DNA from: Plectranthus barbatus
Lineage: Eukaryota > Streptophyta > Magnoliopsida > Lamiales > Lamiaceae
Assembly: GCA_026898455.1 (NCBI GenBank)
Contig: JAPKLW010000092.1
Span: forward strand, 305,787 to 369,786
Direction of reading: 5' to 3'
Length of the DNA stretch: 64,000 nt
Position 1 is the stretch's first letter. Every line of letters starts with the position of its first letter. Both the position numbers and the translations under genes were made by a program. This document shows, piece by piece, positions 1 through 11,931 of the stretch. Below the pieces are notes generated by a model, which ran no database searches, was not told the DNA's origin, and saw nothing but the letters and a program-made list of their open reading frames with translations.

Positions 1-67
1 ATCTGTATTACTTGTTTGACATACGTGCACTTGCGTATTAATTTCATTGCTACTAGCACAACAATAG

Positions 68-1642
68 AGAGCCATCCCACAGCCCGAGTACGAAAACCCA
101 CACTGGGAGGAAGTCCCTATCAATCAAGGGTATGAGGATTTTGAAATCATCTCCGATGAAGAAGGCCCAGCTGACCAACATGGTCAATTCCCACCGCCAC
201 ACGGGAACGCACCTGAACTTTCATCAGTGAAGTGGGTGGAGACCTTCAGGAAGCAACAACCTCCCACTTTTGATGGAACAGGAGGCCCAACAGCTGCAGA
301 AGACTGGGTGAGGGAGCTTGAAAAGATTTTCAAGCACATGCGGTGCTCAGAAGAAGAAAAGATCAATTGCATGTCTTACCAGCTGAAAAGGAAAGCAGAC
401 AGGTGGTGGGAGACTTATGTGAAGTCCGTCGCACCGGCAGAGAGGGACCATCTGAGCTGGGAAAGTTTCAAGGAGGCCTTGTTTGAGAAGTACGTTCCGA
501 AGCAATATCGGAAGGAGAAGGCCGTGGGATTCTTCCTGTTCGAACAAGGAAAGCTGACGGTGGAAGAGTATGACACCAAGTTTGGTGAGCTACTCCAGAT
601 GGCGCCGCATCTGGCGGACACGCCACAAAAGGTGGCGGAAAAGTTCAGAGATGGTCTGTGCGAAGAAATCCGCACGCAGCTGGCGACCATGAAGGGTCTA
701 AGCTATCAAGAACTGTTGAGCAATGCTTTGGACATTGAGGCCTCCAGGAATATGAAGAAGTTGCCGGAGTGGGGAGCACAAGAAGTACAGACCCCAATTC
801 CAACTCAGAAACGGAAGTGGGAGGAGCCGCCAAGGCAATTCGTGCAAGGGCAAGGCTGCCAGAAGTGCCAAGACCAGGGCAGATAGCAGAACTTCCAAAG
901 GAGGTACGACAACTAGCATTTTCAGAGGAACAATCCCCAACCATTTCCGAGGCTGCAGAACTGTCCGGGATGCAGGAAGAGACACCTGGGGGATTGCCGA
1001 CGGGGAGAGATTAGATGTTTTAACTGCAATGGTCTAGGGCACTTTGCTCATCAGTGTGCCACACCCCAAACAAGAGGGGGAAACCGCCAGAACTTCCAAG
1101 GACCGGCGAATCAACAGCTGAGAGCCATCAGAGGACATCGCCAGCCGTGGAGAGGCAATGCCAGGAACCGAGGAGGAGGCAGGCAGGGCAATCAGGCGCC
1201 ACCGAGGAACCAAGAGGGTAACCAGCAGGGTGGTGATGGACAGCAAAGGAGAGGTCGTGCCCACGCCTTGGACGGTAATCAGGATGATGGCAATCTGGCA
1301 GGTATGGGATGCATTAATAATATACCTGTTATGGTATTGTTTGACGCTGGAGCATCGCATACTTTCATTTCGTCTACATGTGTTGAGGCTCTGAAACTTA
1401 AGGTAGAAAAGAATAGTCAAGACTCGAACGTAGCGATACCTTCAGGAGAAACCACTATTTCTACTTTAGTGTGCCGAGACTTGAGAATCAAGCTTGACGA
1501 GAATGAGATTCAAGTAGCAGATTTGAATGTACTGGACATTCATGATGTAGATATAATCCTAGGAATGGATTGGCTGTCCGAGAACAAGGCGACGAATCTT
1601 ATGTCGCGAGAGAAGGGTAATCATTCCACAACAAGGGAATGA
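68..1642 (+). pseudogene. gag-protease of Tekay-like element (broken)
   Basis: One reading frame runs from 68 to 1642, apart from amber stops at 884-886 and 914-916. The first third matches the gag capsid fold of plant gypsy elements (tryptophan-rich segment near WVRELEKIFKHM, then RRWWE-like and KYVPKQYR-like motifs). A CCHC knuckle, CFNCNGLGHFAHQC (C-X2-C-X4-H-X4-C), lies near 1016-1057 and would bind RNA. A glutamine/glycine/arginine-rich linker leads to the aspartic protease near 1334-1372, active-site motif VLFDAGASHTFIS, with Ala where Ser or Thr is usual. The frame shifts between about 1600 and 1653, so it no longer joins reverse transcriptase. There is no true ATG at the left; gag begins outside the window or in lost sequence. 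Confidence 0.85.
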
Positions 1643-1652
1643 AGAGGCGTCC

Positions 1653-4217
1653 GTGCATGGATTTAGAAGGAGACAGAAAGTACCAGTGGTTTCGGCAATT
1701 CAAGCAACAAAATTGTTGCGTAAGGCAGAGAATCAAGCCTTCTTGGTATATTTAGAAGGAGAAGAAAAACTAGAGCTAACGGTGCAAGATGTACCGATTG
1801 TAAGAGAATTCGAGGATGTCTTTCTGAAGGAACTACCAGGGTTACCACCAGACAGACAAGTAGAGTTCACCATTGACTTAGAACCGGGTGCGGCACCAAT
1901 CTCTAAGGCGCCGTACCGCATGGCCCTGAAGGAGTTGCAAGAATTGATGGTCCAGCTACAAGAGCTGTTGGACATGGGATACATCAGGCCAAGTGTGTCA
2001 CCATGGGGTGCACCGGTTCTATTTGTGAAAAAGAAGGACGGATCGATGCGTATGTGCATTGATTACAGGGAACTGAACAAGTTGACACTGAAGAACAGAT
2101 ACCCATTACCAAGGATCGACGATCTATTCGATCAGCTCAAGGGAGCAAAAGTATTCTCTAAGATCGACCTTCGATCAGGGTATCATCAGTTGAAGATTCG
2201 GAAGGAGGATATTCCGAAGATAGCATTCAGAACTAGATACGGTCATTATGAGTTCGTAGTAATGCCGTTTGGATTGACAAATGCTCCTGCAGTGTTCATG
2301 GATTTGATGAATCGAGTATTTCATTCATATCTCGATAACTTCGTACTAGTATTTATCGATGACATTCTGATATACTCGAAGAGCGAAGAGGAACATGAGC
2401 AGCATTTGAGAACAGTGTTGCAGACCACGAGAGATGAGAAGATGTATGCCAAATTCAGCAAGTGTGAATTCTGGCTGAGGGAAGTGACGTTCTTTGGTCA
2501 CATCATTTCGGCTGATGGAATCAAAGTAGATCCAGCCAAGATTCAGACAGTGATGGACTGGAAGTCACCAACTACGTCGAACGAGATTCACAGTTTTCTT
2601 GGTTTAGCCGGTTATTACCGAAGGTTCATTGAGGGCTTCTCAAAGATTGCGAGGCCGATGACCCAGTTACTGCAGAAGGGTGTAAAGTTTGTATGGTCCG
2701 AGGAATGTGAGGAGAGATTCTAGAAGTTGAAGCAACTCTTAACAACCGCGCCAGTCTTAGCAGTGCCAGAATCAGATAAAAATTTTAAGGTTTACACTGA
2801 TGCGTCTAAGAATGGGGTAGGTTGTGTGTTGATGCAGGACGGGAAGGTGATAGCTTATGCATCAAGGCAGTTAAGACCGCATGAAGTGAACTATCCAACT
2901 CATGATTTAGAGTTAGCGGCCGTAATCCATGCGTTAAAGATTTGGAGACACTATCTCTACGGAGTAAAGTGTGCCATATTCACGGATCACAAGAGTTTGA
3001 AGTACTTCTTCGAACAAAAGAATCTGAACATGAGGCAGAGGAGATGGTTAGAACTCGTAAATGATTACGATCTAACGATAAACTATCACCCAGGCAAGGC
3101 CAATTCAGTGGCAGATGCCTTGAGCAGGAAAGGAGAAGCTCAACTAGGCTGCATGCTTACAAGAGAAGGCAGACTAATCCGGGAGTTCGAGAAGCTCAGT
3201 CTAGAGGTGATATCGCCTTCAGAGAGGAAGAGGTGTGATTTAGCAGTTTTGACAGTAGTGCCGGATTTGAGAGAGAAAATCATTGAGGTACAAAAGGAAG
3301 ATGCAGAAATTGAGAAGTTGCGCCAAAAGCTGAAGGTCAAGCCAGTGGGAGAGTATCGGGAAGCACCGGACAGTGCATTGTTGTTCCGAGATAGAATTTT
3401 GGTGCCGAGCAGCGAGGAGCTGAGAAATGAGATTTTGAGCGAGGCTCATGACACGCCGTATACCGCTCACCCAGAAAGTACTAAAATGTATCAAGATCTG
3501 AAAACCAAGTACTGGTGGGATGGTATGAAGAAGGATGTAGCCTTATACGTGGAAAAATGCTTGGTATGTCAACAAGTTAAGGCATTACATCAACGGCCGT
3601 ATGGAAAGTTACAACCGTTAGACATCCCTGAGTGGAAATGGGAACATATCACCATGGACTTTGTGACGGGATTGCCGAGGTCACAGAAAGGGAACACGGT
3701 GATATGGGTTGTAGTGGATCGTCTGACGAAAAGTGCTCACTTCTTGCCGATCAAGGTAAATTATGGATCAGATAAGTTGGCCCAGATTTATGTCTAAGAG
3801 ATAGTCAGACTGCACGGAGTGCCGCAATCTATTACGTCTGACAGAGATGCGAAGTTCACATCTCAATTTTGGATAAGCTTACAACAAGAATTGGGGACTC
3901 GCCTGAATTTCAGTACGGCATTTCACCCTCAATCAGATGGGCAATCTGAGAGGACAATCCAAACTCTCGAAGACATGCAGAGAACAGTGGTCTTGGATAG
4001 AGGAAGCAGTTGGGAGCCGATTTTGCCTCTAATTGAGTTCGCTTATAATAAAAGTTATCAAGCAACAATCGGAATGGCTCCTTATGAGGCTTTGTATGGA
4101 AGGAAATGTCGTTCGCCTCTATATTGGGATGAGGTAGGAGAACGAAGAGTTATTGGACCGGATGTGGTAAGCGAGATGATTGAAATTGTCTGGCAGATCA
4201 GAGGAAGGATCAAATAA
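1653..4217 (+). pseudogene. pol (RT-RNase H-integrase) of Tekay-like element (broken)
   Basis: A single frame runs through the region with stops at 2721-2723 (TAG), 3795-3797 (TAA) and 4215-4217 (TAA). Reverse transcriptase shows the substrate-binding block CIDYRELNKLTLKNRYPLPR and the catalytic FIDD near 2352-2363. RNase H shows KVYTDASKNGVGCVL and AIFTDHKSLKYF and ends in the VADALSRK tether. Integrase has an N-terminal zinc-binding region ending in CLVCQQVK, the first core Asp in ITMDFVTGLP, the second in ITSDRDAKF, and the Glu segment SDGQSERTIQTLEDM. One stop falls after RT, one inside the integrase core and one after it, so all catalytic motifs survive but not in one chain. Stop changes outnumber frameshifts here, pointing to moderate age. 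Confidence 0.9.
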
Positions 4218-4642
4218 GCGCAGAGTAGGCAGAAGTCCTATGCCGACTCTAGAAGAACCGAATTGTGTTTTAAAGTGGTGGACAAGGTATTCCTCAAAGT
4301 TTTGCCTTCCAGAGGAATAGTGCGTTTTGGAGTCATAAACTGAGACCGCGCTATGTGGGACCGTATGAGGTCTTAAAGCGCATTGGTCCAGCGGCGTACA
4401 GACTAGCACTACCTCCGAGTATGGGAAATATCCATAACGTATTCCATGTGTCACAGCTGAGGAGGTACGTCTATGATCCTAGACATGTGATATGCCAGGA
4501 GGAAATAATGTTGAGTCCGGATTTGCAGTATGAGGAACGACCGGAAGCTATTCTGGATCGTAAGACTCAAGAGCTCAGAAATAAGTCAATTCCGCTCGTA
4601 AAGGTACTTTGGAGTCACCATGGGCGTGAAGAAGCAACCTAG
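4218..4642 (+). pseudogene. Integrase C-terminus and chromodomain-like tail (frameshifted)
   Basis: After the stop at 4215 the reading continues in another frame from about 4340 to 4642. It shows the integrase C-terminal pattern GPYEVLKRIGPAAYRL, the HNVFHVSQLRRY block, and then ILDRKTQELRNKSIPLVKV, which resembles the degenerate chromodomain that plant chromoviruses carry at the end of pol. Such domains are thought to guide insertion toward marked chromatin. It is fused to integrase in intact relatives; here a frameshift in 4220-4340 separates it. Confidence 0.75.
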
Positions 4643-4710
4643 GATCTGGAAGACAAGATGAAGGATAGATATCCCGAGCCTTTCAAAGCATTTTAATTTT
4701 CGGGACGAAA

Positions 4711-4730
4711 ATTTTATAAAGGTAAGGGGA
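4711..4730 (+). other. Polypurine tract of Tekay-like element
   Basis: A purine-rich run ending GGTAAGGGGA directly precedes the LTR start at 4731. This is the expected primer site for plus-strand DNA synthesis and fixes the left edge of the LTR. Confidence 0.8.
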
Positions 4731-5066
4731 TGTAACACCCCAAGCTTAATTAAGCTTTTAATGCTAGATTTATTTAATAAAGTGAATTTCTGAAATTCTA
4801 GAGTATTCGAAATTGTAAAAATTTCGATTTGGATAATTCAATCTTGATATTGAGTTGGTCATATTATTAATTTTGAGGAAATTATCGAGATTTATTTGAA
4901 ATCGAGAAGGATTATTCATGAATTATATTAATTTTATAAAATGGAACTTATCATATTACTTTTGTGAACTAATATGATATTGAGGGAATGGTTATCATAT
5001 TGATACATGTATATTTATGTATATGTGTATAATTATGATTATAGTGTATGAGGAGGATTAGTACAA

Positions 5067-5078
5067 CATATATATAGG
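5067..5078 (+). promoter_or_regulatory. Probable TATA box in Tekay LTR
   Basis: CATATATATAGG lies about 335 bp into the LTR and is followed by an A/G-rich stretch and a GAGAGA run, a usual setting for a transcription start near 5100. This would set the U3/R border. Prediction from sequence only. Confidence 0.5.
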
Positions 5079-5678
5079 AGAAAAACATACCATATACACT
5101 TTTCATCTCATAACATAAGCTAAGAGAGAGAGAGAAAGTAGGAGAGCTGCCCATTTTCAGACAAACTCCACCCAAACCCATCACCTTTCCGGCGAGTTTC
5201 CGGCCGACTCCGGCCACCCCAGACCGAGTGGCCACCACCACCGTGAAGCTCTTCCTCCGAGCTTCGTTTTGAGCTAAAGTTGGTTCCGAGAGGACGAGAA
5301 ACGAAGGAGATACCTTAGAGAGAAGTTAAGGTGGGTTCATATATTCAAATTCGAGTTTAATTGTTGAATCTTGTTTAATCGAACTCGAATCCGTGTTTTG
5401 ACGATGTAGAAGTGTTTTCCGTTGTGTGAGGAGTGTTCGGACAGTCTGAGACGAGTAATTGGTCGCCGAAAAAGCCGCCGCCGCTGTCAACCTTGAGAAC
5501 TCCGGTGAGCTCTCGTTCTTTCCCTCGTTCCTTGTATATTTTGGTGTTGGTTGGTATATTTGTTTCCCTTGTGGCCTGGGGAATCGGAATATAGCATTTC
5601 ATGTACGATCGGAATTGAATCCGGCGAGTTACCGGAGGTTGCAGGTTCAGTCGTGAAGAAACCGTGAGGAAGATGACT

Positions 5679-6046
5679 CCTGTCGATCGACAGGAATGCT
5701 GTCGATCGACACGGAGGCCTTGGTCAAAATGCAGTCGATCGAACATCCTGTCGATCGACAGGATGTATTTCGATCGACACTACTGTTGACGAGGAAGATC
5801 TGTTGAGCATTTCTATCGGTCGACAGATTTGTTTTGACCGATAGGGATGCCAACCGAGGGAGCTATGCGACATACTTTTGTCGATTAACAAGAGGTGTGT
5901 CGACCGACAGGTGTTAGACAGAGGGGGCATATTGAGCTTCTCCTGTCGATCAATAGGGGACATGTCGATTGACAGAGTTATGTCGACAGAGTTATGTCGA
6001 CAAGGGTTGTGTCGACCGACACAGATCCCTGTCGGTCGACACAGAG
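5679..6046 (+). repeat. Array of TGTCGATCGACA-type palindromes
   Basis: About 15 imperfect copies of a 10-12-bp self-complementary word occur in 370 bp, such as perfect TGTCGATCGACA near 5681 and variants TGTCGACCGACA, TGTCGGTCGACA and TGTCGATTGACA. Spacers vary in length and sequence, so this is neither a satellite nor a microsatellite. It lies about 600 bp downstream of the probable TATA box and would be in the 5' leader of the element's RNA. Confidence 0.85.
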
Positions 6047-7095
6047 CTCTTACATGGGCAAACTTAATCTCTTATCCCGATCCTAGTTCCTTTTGAGATT
6101 CGATTTATTATGATTAAGATATTGTTGTCCTAGACAGTCCGTCCTAACTTGGTAATCCTTATTTGCTTGTAAGAGACTGAAGCAGGAAGAATAAGCTCAA
6201 ACTAGCAAGAAAGCATCTAGCCTTTAAGTCAAAAACAAGGTGGGAAACTTATTCAGGACAAAATCAAATGCGTGGTTTTTCTTTTTAAAAAACGTGTAAA
6301 CTGCTTTGTTTTAAATTGAGAATTGTTATGCTTGTTTTTGTGCTATTATATTTGTCCTCTGTTGAATGCTAACAACAGAGAGTTATTAATAAGACAAGAA
6401 CCATGTACAATTTGTACATGCGCTACTCTTATTAATTGTGAATGGTTACTAAATACGATCGGATCTCGAAGTGTGTTCCGAGATTAGTGCACTTAGATGA
6501 AAGTGAGTTGAATGTTAAATCTTTCCTAACTAATCATCGTAACTCGGATGTGGGTCGGCTTCCAATTACAAAAATGATAACAGATATGATAACATGTTTA
6601 GATGCGCACAAAATAAAATATTTTAGATAGCACGGTTTCTTTCAACAAAACCCCGTGTCTATCTGTGTGAGTTGCATATCTCCTATATAATGTATGTTTT
6701 CGGGCATGTTTCTCATTGGTTACATTAGTACTCAACCCCTCGTATTATTTCTAAAATACGCAGGTTGAGCGGCATGGATGGGCGAGCAGGGGTGTAAACA
6801 GAGCAACAGGCTTTTTTTAAACTCTCCTGAGATATTCATCTTCATATGCATATCTCCATCACGCATCACACACGCTGCTACACACTCTTATTTTTCCTTC
6901 CCAGTTTTGAATATTGTTTGAAAGCTTTTATTTTAAACTTATGACTCAAAGTACAATACTTGTTTCTGAATCTCTTTATATTATTTAAATCTTCCGCATG
7001 TCTATTTATTCGATTAAAGAAGTGTTTGACAAAACCTGAAACATCAATGTGACGCGACCCCAAATTGGGTAGGTCAGTTGGGGGCGTTACAGAGG

Positions 7096-7110
7096 TGGTA
7101 TCAGAGCAAG
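7096..7110 (+). other. Primer-binding site, initiator Met tRNA type
   Basis: TGGTATCAGAGCAAG sits 4 nt after the LTR end. It matches the complement of the 3' end of plant initiator methionine tRNA, the primer used by most Ty1/copia and many Ty3/gypsy elements. Confidence 0.9.
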
Positions 7111-8010
7111 AGTTTTCGAAGTTTTAAATGATTTTGAAGTAATTTGAAAACTTCGAGTCTAAGAAATGTTTTGAAGTTAAAAATTGTGTGAAGTATTCGC
7201 TCGTGTTTACACCCTACTCCATCCTGCGCCACCTGAGGTACGTTTTAAAAGTTTTAAAGTTTGAGATTTAAAAGTTTCCCCTGCTTGCAATTTAAGTACA
7301 ATTTGAAATGTTTTGAAAACATTGTGAACGTTTTGAAAAGTAAATTAAGGAATTGAAGGGATTGGTTTTATGTGAGATATGGAAAGAGTTATTTTGAGTT
7401 GAATCGATTTCGTGTTAAGCCAGAGTGCTGACAATAATTGTGATGAAGTGGTATGAGGTGTTGAGTTTGAGAATATTTGATTTATGAAAGTTGTAAATTT
7501 TTATAAGTTGAGAAAGTTTTGCTATTTCCAAAAAACTGAAAGTGATTTCTATTCGGCACCCATGAGGTGACCCTTTTCTAGAAAGTGTGGGTTAAATGTG
7601 AGTTGATTGTGAATTTAAATTTTTTTCAAGCAGTTAAACTTGGTGTTCTGGCTATAAATGTGCTAGTTAAATTGAGTTTAAGTATGATGTCGTAAGGATG
7701 AGATGGACTGATTTATTGAACTTAGAACTTTGACCCTGTGTTGTGAAATTGAAAATCTCTGTGAACTGGAAAATCCAGTAATTGGGTGAGCGTGCAAAAT
7801 GCACGAGGTTAGTTGGTGTTAAGTGTGCAGAATGCACAAGGAGCCTGGCAAGTTGTTCGAGACTCGAGTGAGTGTGTCTTTTAGCGCGAGGATCCGTTAG
7901 GCCCTCGGCATAGTGTATTGGAGGCCAGTAGTTGTCCCGAGACACAGAGTTGCGTATGTTGACGTTATTTTTGACCTTGGACTGATCGTTTGACGTTGTT
8001 GTTGTGGCAG

Positions 8011-8583
8011 ATGGACCCTAGGAGCGCAACATTTTGTTTTAGGAGTTACCTACCATTCGAGGAGGATAATTTACCTAACACGTTAATGGAGTACTGGAAT
8101 TTTTGGAGACAGGCGAGAGGGCAGGGCATCACAAATGCAGAGGCTATGGAGAGGACCACAGAGTTGATGCCGTCGAGGTGGACTAGTCGGACACTGGAGC
8201 TAGCCAGAGTTCATCGTAATCAGCGGACGGGTACTCGAGGGAGTTTCCAGACGTTCATGGCTGCACTCATTCAGGAGGCAGTTTTAGCTGAGGGTGTGTC
8301 ACCAGCATCTTCGAGGAGCACACAGGCATCAGCGATAGGTGAGGCACCGCAGTCGAGGCCTAGACCTGCCTCATCTTCCATGGCACAGATGGTAGTACCA
8401 TCCGAGCACCGATATGGAGGATCAGTCGACCCTTACTTCGACACGGTGGGATCCTCAAGGTATGTTAACTATCAGGCGGTATCGCACCAGTCTTCACCGC
8501 AGTGGACTCCAGCTTTACCACCGGCACCATCTGTGGCACCGGATGCACAGGTACCTGCACCCACGTCGTGCCCGAGAGTCTGA
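8011..8583 (+). pseudogene. gag N-terminal fragment of deleted Tekay copy
   Basis: An open frame starts with ATG at 8011, 0.9 kb after the primer-binding site. It encodes about 190 residues: a tryptophan-containing helical part (EYWNFWRQARGQG, then RTLELARVHRNQRTG) and a serine/proline/alanine-rich tail. It occupies the position of the gag start and is probably the part of gag that lies outside the window for the first copy. No nucleic-acid-binding knuckle is present. The frame stops at 8583 and the element jumps to LTR sequence about 115 bp later. I do not recognise a defined domain in this segment. Confidence 0.55.
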
Positions 8584-8697
8584 CCTACGCCGAGTACGCC
8601 GGCAGCTGCATATGCATCACCCCAGCCCGGGTTACAGCAGGGAGGAGCGTATGATCCTTACTCGTGTTGTGATTTTTCCACAGCTTCAGTCCAGTAT

Positions 8698-9199
8698 GAT
8701 AACATGTTTAGATGCGCAAAATATTTTAGATAGCACGGTTTCTTTCAACAAAACCCCGTGTCTATCTGTGTGAGTTGCATATCTCCTATATAATGTATGT
8801 TTTCGGGCATGTTTCTCATTGGATACATTAGTACTCAGCCCCTCGTATTATTTCTAAAATACGTAGGTTGAGCGGCATGGATGGACGAGCAGGGGTGTAA
8901 ACAGAGTAGCTGGCTTTTGTAAGCTCAGAGATCCTGAAATATGCATCTTCATATGCATATCTCCATCAAGCATCACACACGCTGCTACACTCTCTGATTT
9001 TTCCTTCCCAGTTCTGAATATTGTTTGAAATCTTTTATTTTAAACTTATGACTCGAAGTACAATACTTGTTTCTGAATCTCTTTATATTATTTAAATCTT
9101 CCGCATGTCTATTTATTCGATTAAAGTAAGTGTTTGACAAAACCTGAAACATCAATGTGACGCGACCCCAAATTGAGAAGGTCAGTTGGGGGCGTTACA
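8698..9199 (+). repeat. Truncated 3' LTR of deleted Tekay copy
   Basis: Sequence from GATAACATGTTTAGATGCGC to GGGGCGTTACA repeats 6589-7091 with scattered substitutions and a few small indels. Only the last fifth of the LTR is present. Confidence 0.9.
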
Positions 9200-9400
9200 A
9201 GATTTCTTGTACTTAATATACGTTTTAAGTAATTTTATGTTTCTTTATCATATATTATTATTATGTATAAAATATGTATATTTTGAAATCAAGTATTATG
9301 TATATAGTGAAACATGCAAATTTATTAATTTAAGGTAATTAAATATAAATCAACATAAATATTTTCTATTTTACAATCATATTATTGAAAATATGATACT

Positions 9401-10835
9401 TGTTGGTCCCGAAATCAGAGAACTATTGTATGCAGCGGAAGTTTTAAAATGTTCTTGTACTTTCTGAAAATTGACTTTCAAACTCATTTTTCAGTTTCTG
9501 TATAACTTAGTTTTAGGCTCAAAGTAAGTTTAAGTTTCAGTTAAAGTATACACTTCAATACTTAGCCAAGTATTGAAGGTTTTTCAAATAAGTATGCAAA
9601 GTTAAAATGCAGAAACTTCAGGAAAGCGATAAAGACACATGATATTTTATAGTGTTTCAGAATCAAAGTCCTACGTCCACTCTTCCGAAATTAATCCGGA
9701 AATTCACTAGGGATCAGTTTACAAGCCTTCTCACGATCTATAGCTAGTCCGTTGGAATCCTTCGTCCTTCGGTCTGCTACCGCACTCGCCCAGAAACTCC
9801 TTGTGTCTGCTTCCTTCTTCAACTTGAAGTGAGGATGTACCTGCAGCCTTCAATTTGGATGGTGGATGTTTACTGTTCTTCACATAACTAAGATGGTTGA
9901 CAAACACCCGTGATAGTCAGTAATCCAGAGTGGAAACTAATTGTTGTGTTTATTACTTGAAAAGTAATAAACAACAAATGAGTATCTTAAGCTTAGAAAG
10001 CTTGAGCCTCGTGTACTTGGACAGATACACCAAAATGATAGCTTAAGCAAAGATGCTAAGCCTCATGTTCATATAACAGGAGTAATCAAATAACTTTTGA
10101 GCTTTGAGTTTGGCAGAGTTTTGACTAAGCTTTTTGCGAGAGTCAGGTGTGATTTTCTGTCGAGGTTGACTCCTATTTATAGGCAGTTGATTGACAATTT
10201 GAATTTTTGTCCGTTAGAGACAGAAATTCATCCGTCAGTGACAAAGATTGAGTTGTCCAGTCATAGCCATTCTTATGCTGCTCTACTCTGCTATGTGATC
10301 TATTTTTCGCTTTTGACAGTGTACTTTTCACCTACTTTGTCAGATCTAGTTTCTGCCCGATGAAAACTTAAGTTTCCTCGTATTGATTGATGATTGATAC
10401 TTTAAGAAATCTTCGAAATGACTTTGAGTTCTTCTTCAGATTCCTTTGGTATCCTTGCATTTCACGTGCTTTTAAATTATGAAACTGAAAACTGACATTC
10501 TCCAAAGTCAGTTTTAAGTTTCCGCTCTTTTTTGGTGAAAAACACAGTTTCCGGAAACTGAGTTCTGGACATTTCAAGTTTCTTCAGATCTTCAAACTTA
10601 AGTTCTGAAACTTGATTTCCGAACTTCTCGAGCTTTGACTTCTCTAATTTCCATCTTCAGAAACGAAGTTTCTGGTTGCTCTACCTTCAACTTCTAAGTT
10701 TCTAGATTCTATTACAGTTCAATCAATCCTATACAAGGATTACATAAAGAAATACTCTATGAACTTAAAATTAAAGTCAGTTTTGACACACCAAAACATC
10801 AAACAAAGGGATAAGTTGAAACTCAGTTTCTAACA
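9401..10835 (-). repeat. Solo copia-type LTR (1435 bp)
   Basis: It starts TGTTGGTCCC and ends TTTCTAACA, the reverse of a TGTTAG...CAACA LTR, so the LTR points to the - strand. Flanks are ATACT on the left and ATATT on the right, a plausible 5-bp target duplication with one change. No internal region follows on either side, as expected after recombination between two LTRs. It carries the copia-LTR motif at about 9652-9680. Confidence 0.78.
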
Positions 10836-11594
10836 ATATTAATGGAAAATAGTTAAGGTAAAATTGTCTTTATTTATAAAATTACTTTTATGCAATTTTG
10901 TTATACATCTCTATTTAAAATTAAGATAATAGAGTTTATTTCATGTTCATCATGATTAATCAAAGTAAAGGGCGATTTTATCTCATAATCAATTATATGT
11001 TATTGTTTTTAAGGTAATGATTAAAAACGAATTTAAGATGTAAAGATTTCAAAATGTACAAAATGTATTACATTTTTATTCATACATATAATCTTTTATT
11101 TATTTAACATATTTTTTATATAAATATTAATACACAAATAATTATAAAATAAAAAATAAATAATTATTATGAATATAATTCTCGCGCATCACACTAGTGA
11201 TATACTAGTTATTATAAAAAGAGATTCTTCTCTAGGAAAAGCATAGCAATAAAAACTTCATTATTACTCGGTCTTTAGTTTCTTCCATTAGAATCCGTTT
11301 CAACAATTGTCCCATCAACACTTTCTATTAATATTTCTATAGTATAGTAAAATTCTAATCTACTATACAAATAAAAATGATTCAGGTGATTTACATCACC
11401 AAACAGATCATCTTGTTCATTTTGATTCTTTGCAAACCAAGATGAATACTACTTTGCTCTAAAAAAAATATTTTTGTAGCCATTCTTTTTATTATACCAT
11501 ATCGTTACTTTATAGATAAATTAACCATTTTTTAAAAAATCAAGATCATAAATTTGTAATTAGTAATTTAGGATTTTAGATGACTTCTGTTTAC
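10836..11594. other. AT-rich spacer, possible Helitron 3' end at 11209
   Basis: No gene is visible. Near 11180-11209 a CTCGCGCATCACAC segment is followed by ATACTAGT and then T. This recalls the GC-rich hairpin plus CTAGT that ends many plant Helitrons, though the hairpin is poor here. No matching 5' end was found. Confidence 0.3.
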
Positions 11595-11931
11595 GAGTGA
11601 AATTTGTTGAACAGTAAAGAAAAAGTATTGAAGACAGAGAACTGTTGCAGAATTTTATGAGAGAAAAAAAAATATATCTTTCCCCTTTACAAAATCAATG
11701 TCGGTCTTTATAGGGATGAACCCTTTGATTTATTAGGAAAACAACTTTAAATGTGGCATGAATAAGCCTTTTCCCTTTCAAATTTGGAGTTGAACCCTTC
11801 GAAATTTGGATCTCTCAAATTCCTTCGTACTTGTCTACGAACAGTGCGCAATCAGCTCACATGCCAATAGGTTCAGGGTCACTCCTTGCAACCTTTTGGG
11901 ACCACTCCCGCAGCGAACGCCGCTTGGAGCC

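Larger units (their letters stand above)
1..4730 (+). mobile_element. Ty3/gypsy retrotransposon, Tekay/del-like, internal region
   Basis: This is the internal part of an LTR retrotransposon whose 5' LTR and gag start lie left of the window. In order it shows gag with a CCHC knuckle, an aspartic protease, reverse transcriptase, RNase H, integrase and a chromodomain-like tail. That is the Ty3/gypsy order, with integrase after RNase H. A purine-rich tract ends at 4730 and an LTR beginning TGTAACACCCC follows at once. The LTR start, the 2.36-kb LTR and the RT motifs fit the Tekay (del) chromovirus group. Several in-frame stops and at least two frameshifts mean this copy cannot make a full polyprotein. 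Confidence 0.9.
4731..7091 (+). repeat. LTR of Tekay-like element (2361 bp), shared by two internal regions
   Basis: The LTR starts TGTAACACCCC after a polypurine tract and ends GGGGCGTTACA, so it has TG...CA ends with an inverted TGTAAC/GTTACA pair. A primer-binding site follows immediately, so the same LTR serves as 3' LTR of the element on its left and 5' LTR of the one on its right. Its last 500 bp match 8698-9199 closely. It contains a probable TATA box near 5067 and an array of self-complementary words at 5679-6046. Confidence 0.88.
7092..9199 (+). mobile_element. Second Tekay-like copy, internally deleted
   Basis: This starts with a primer-binding site just right of the LTR at 7091 and has a leader and a gag-like open frame, then jumps at about 8697 into the last 500 bp of an LTR ending GGGGCGTTACA at 9199. 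Most of gag, all of pol and most of the 3' LTR are missing. With the element on the left it forms a tandem LTR-shared arrangement. Confidence 0.8.

Noticed and set aside
227..229. Start of gag at 227
   Set aside because: The codon is GTG, and the same frame is open back to 68, so it is not a real initiator.
5679..6046. CRISPR-like array
   Set aside because: Words are short, palindromic and irregularly spaced; the setting is a plant LTR with no cas genes.
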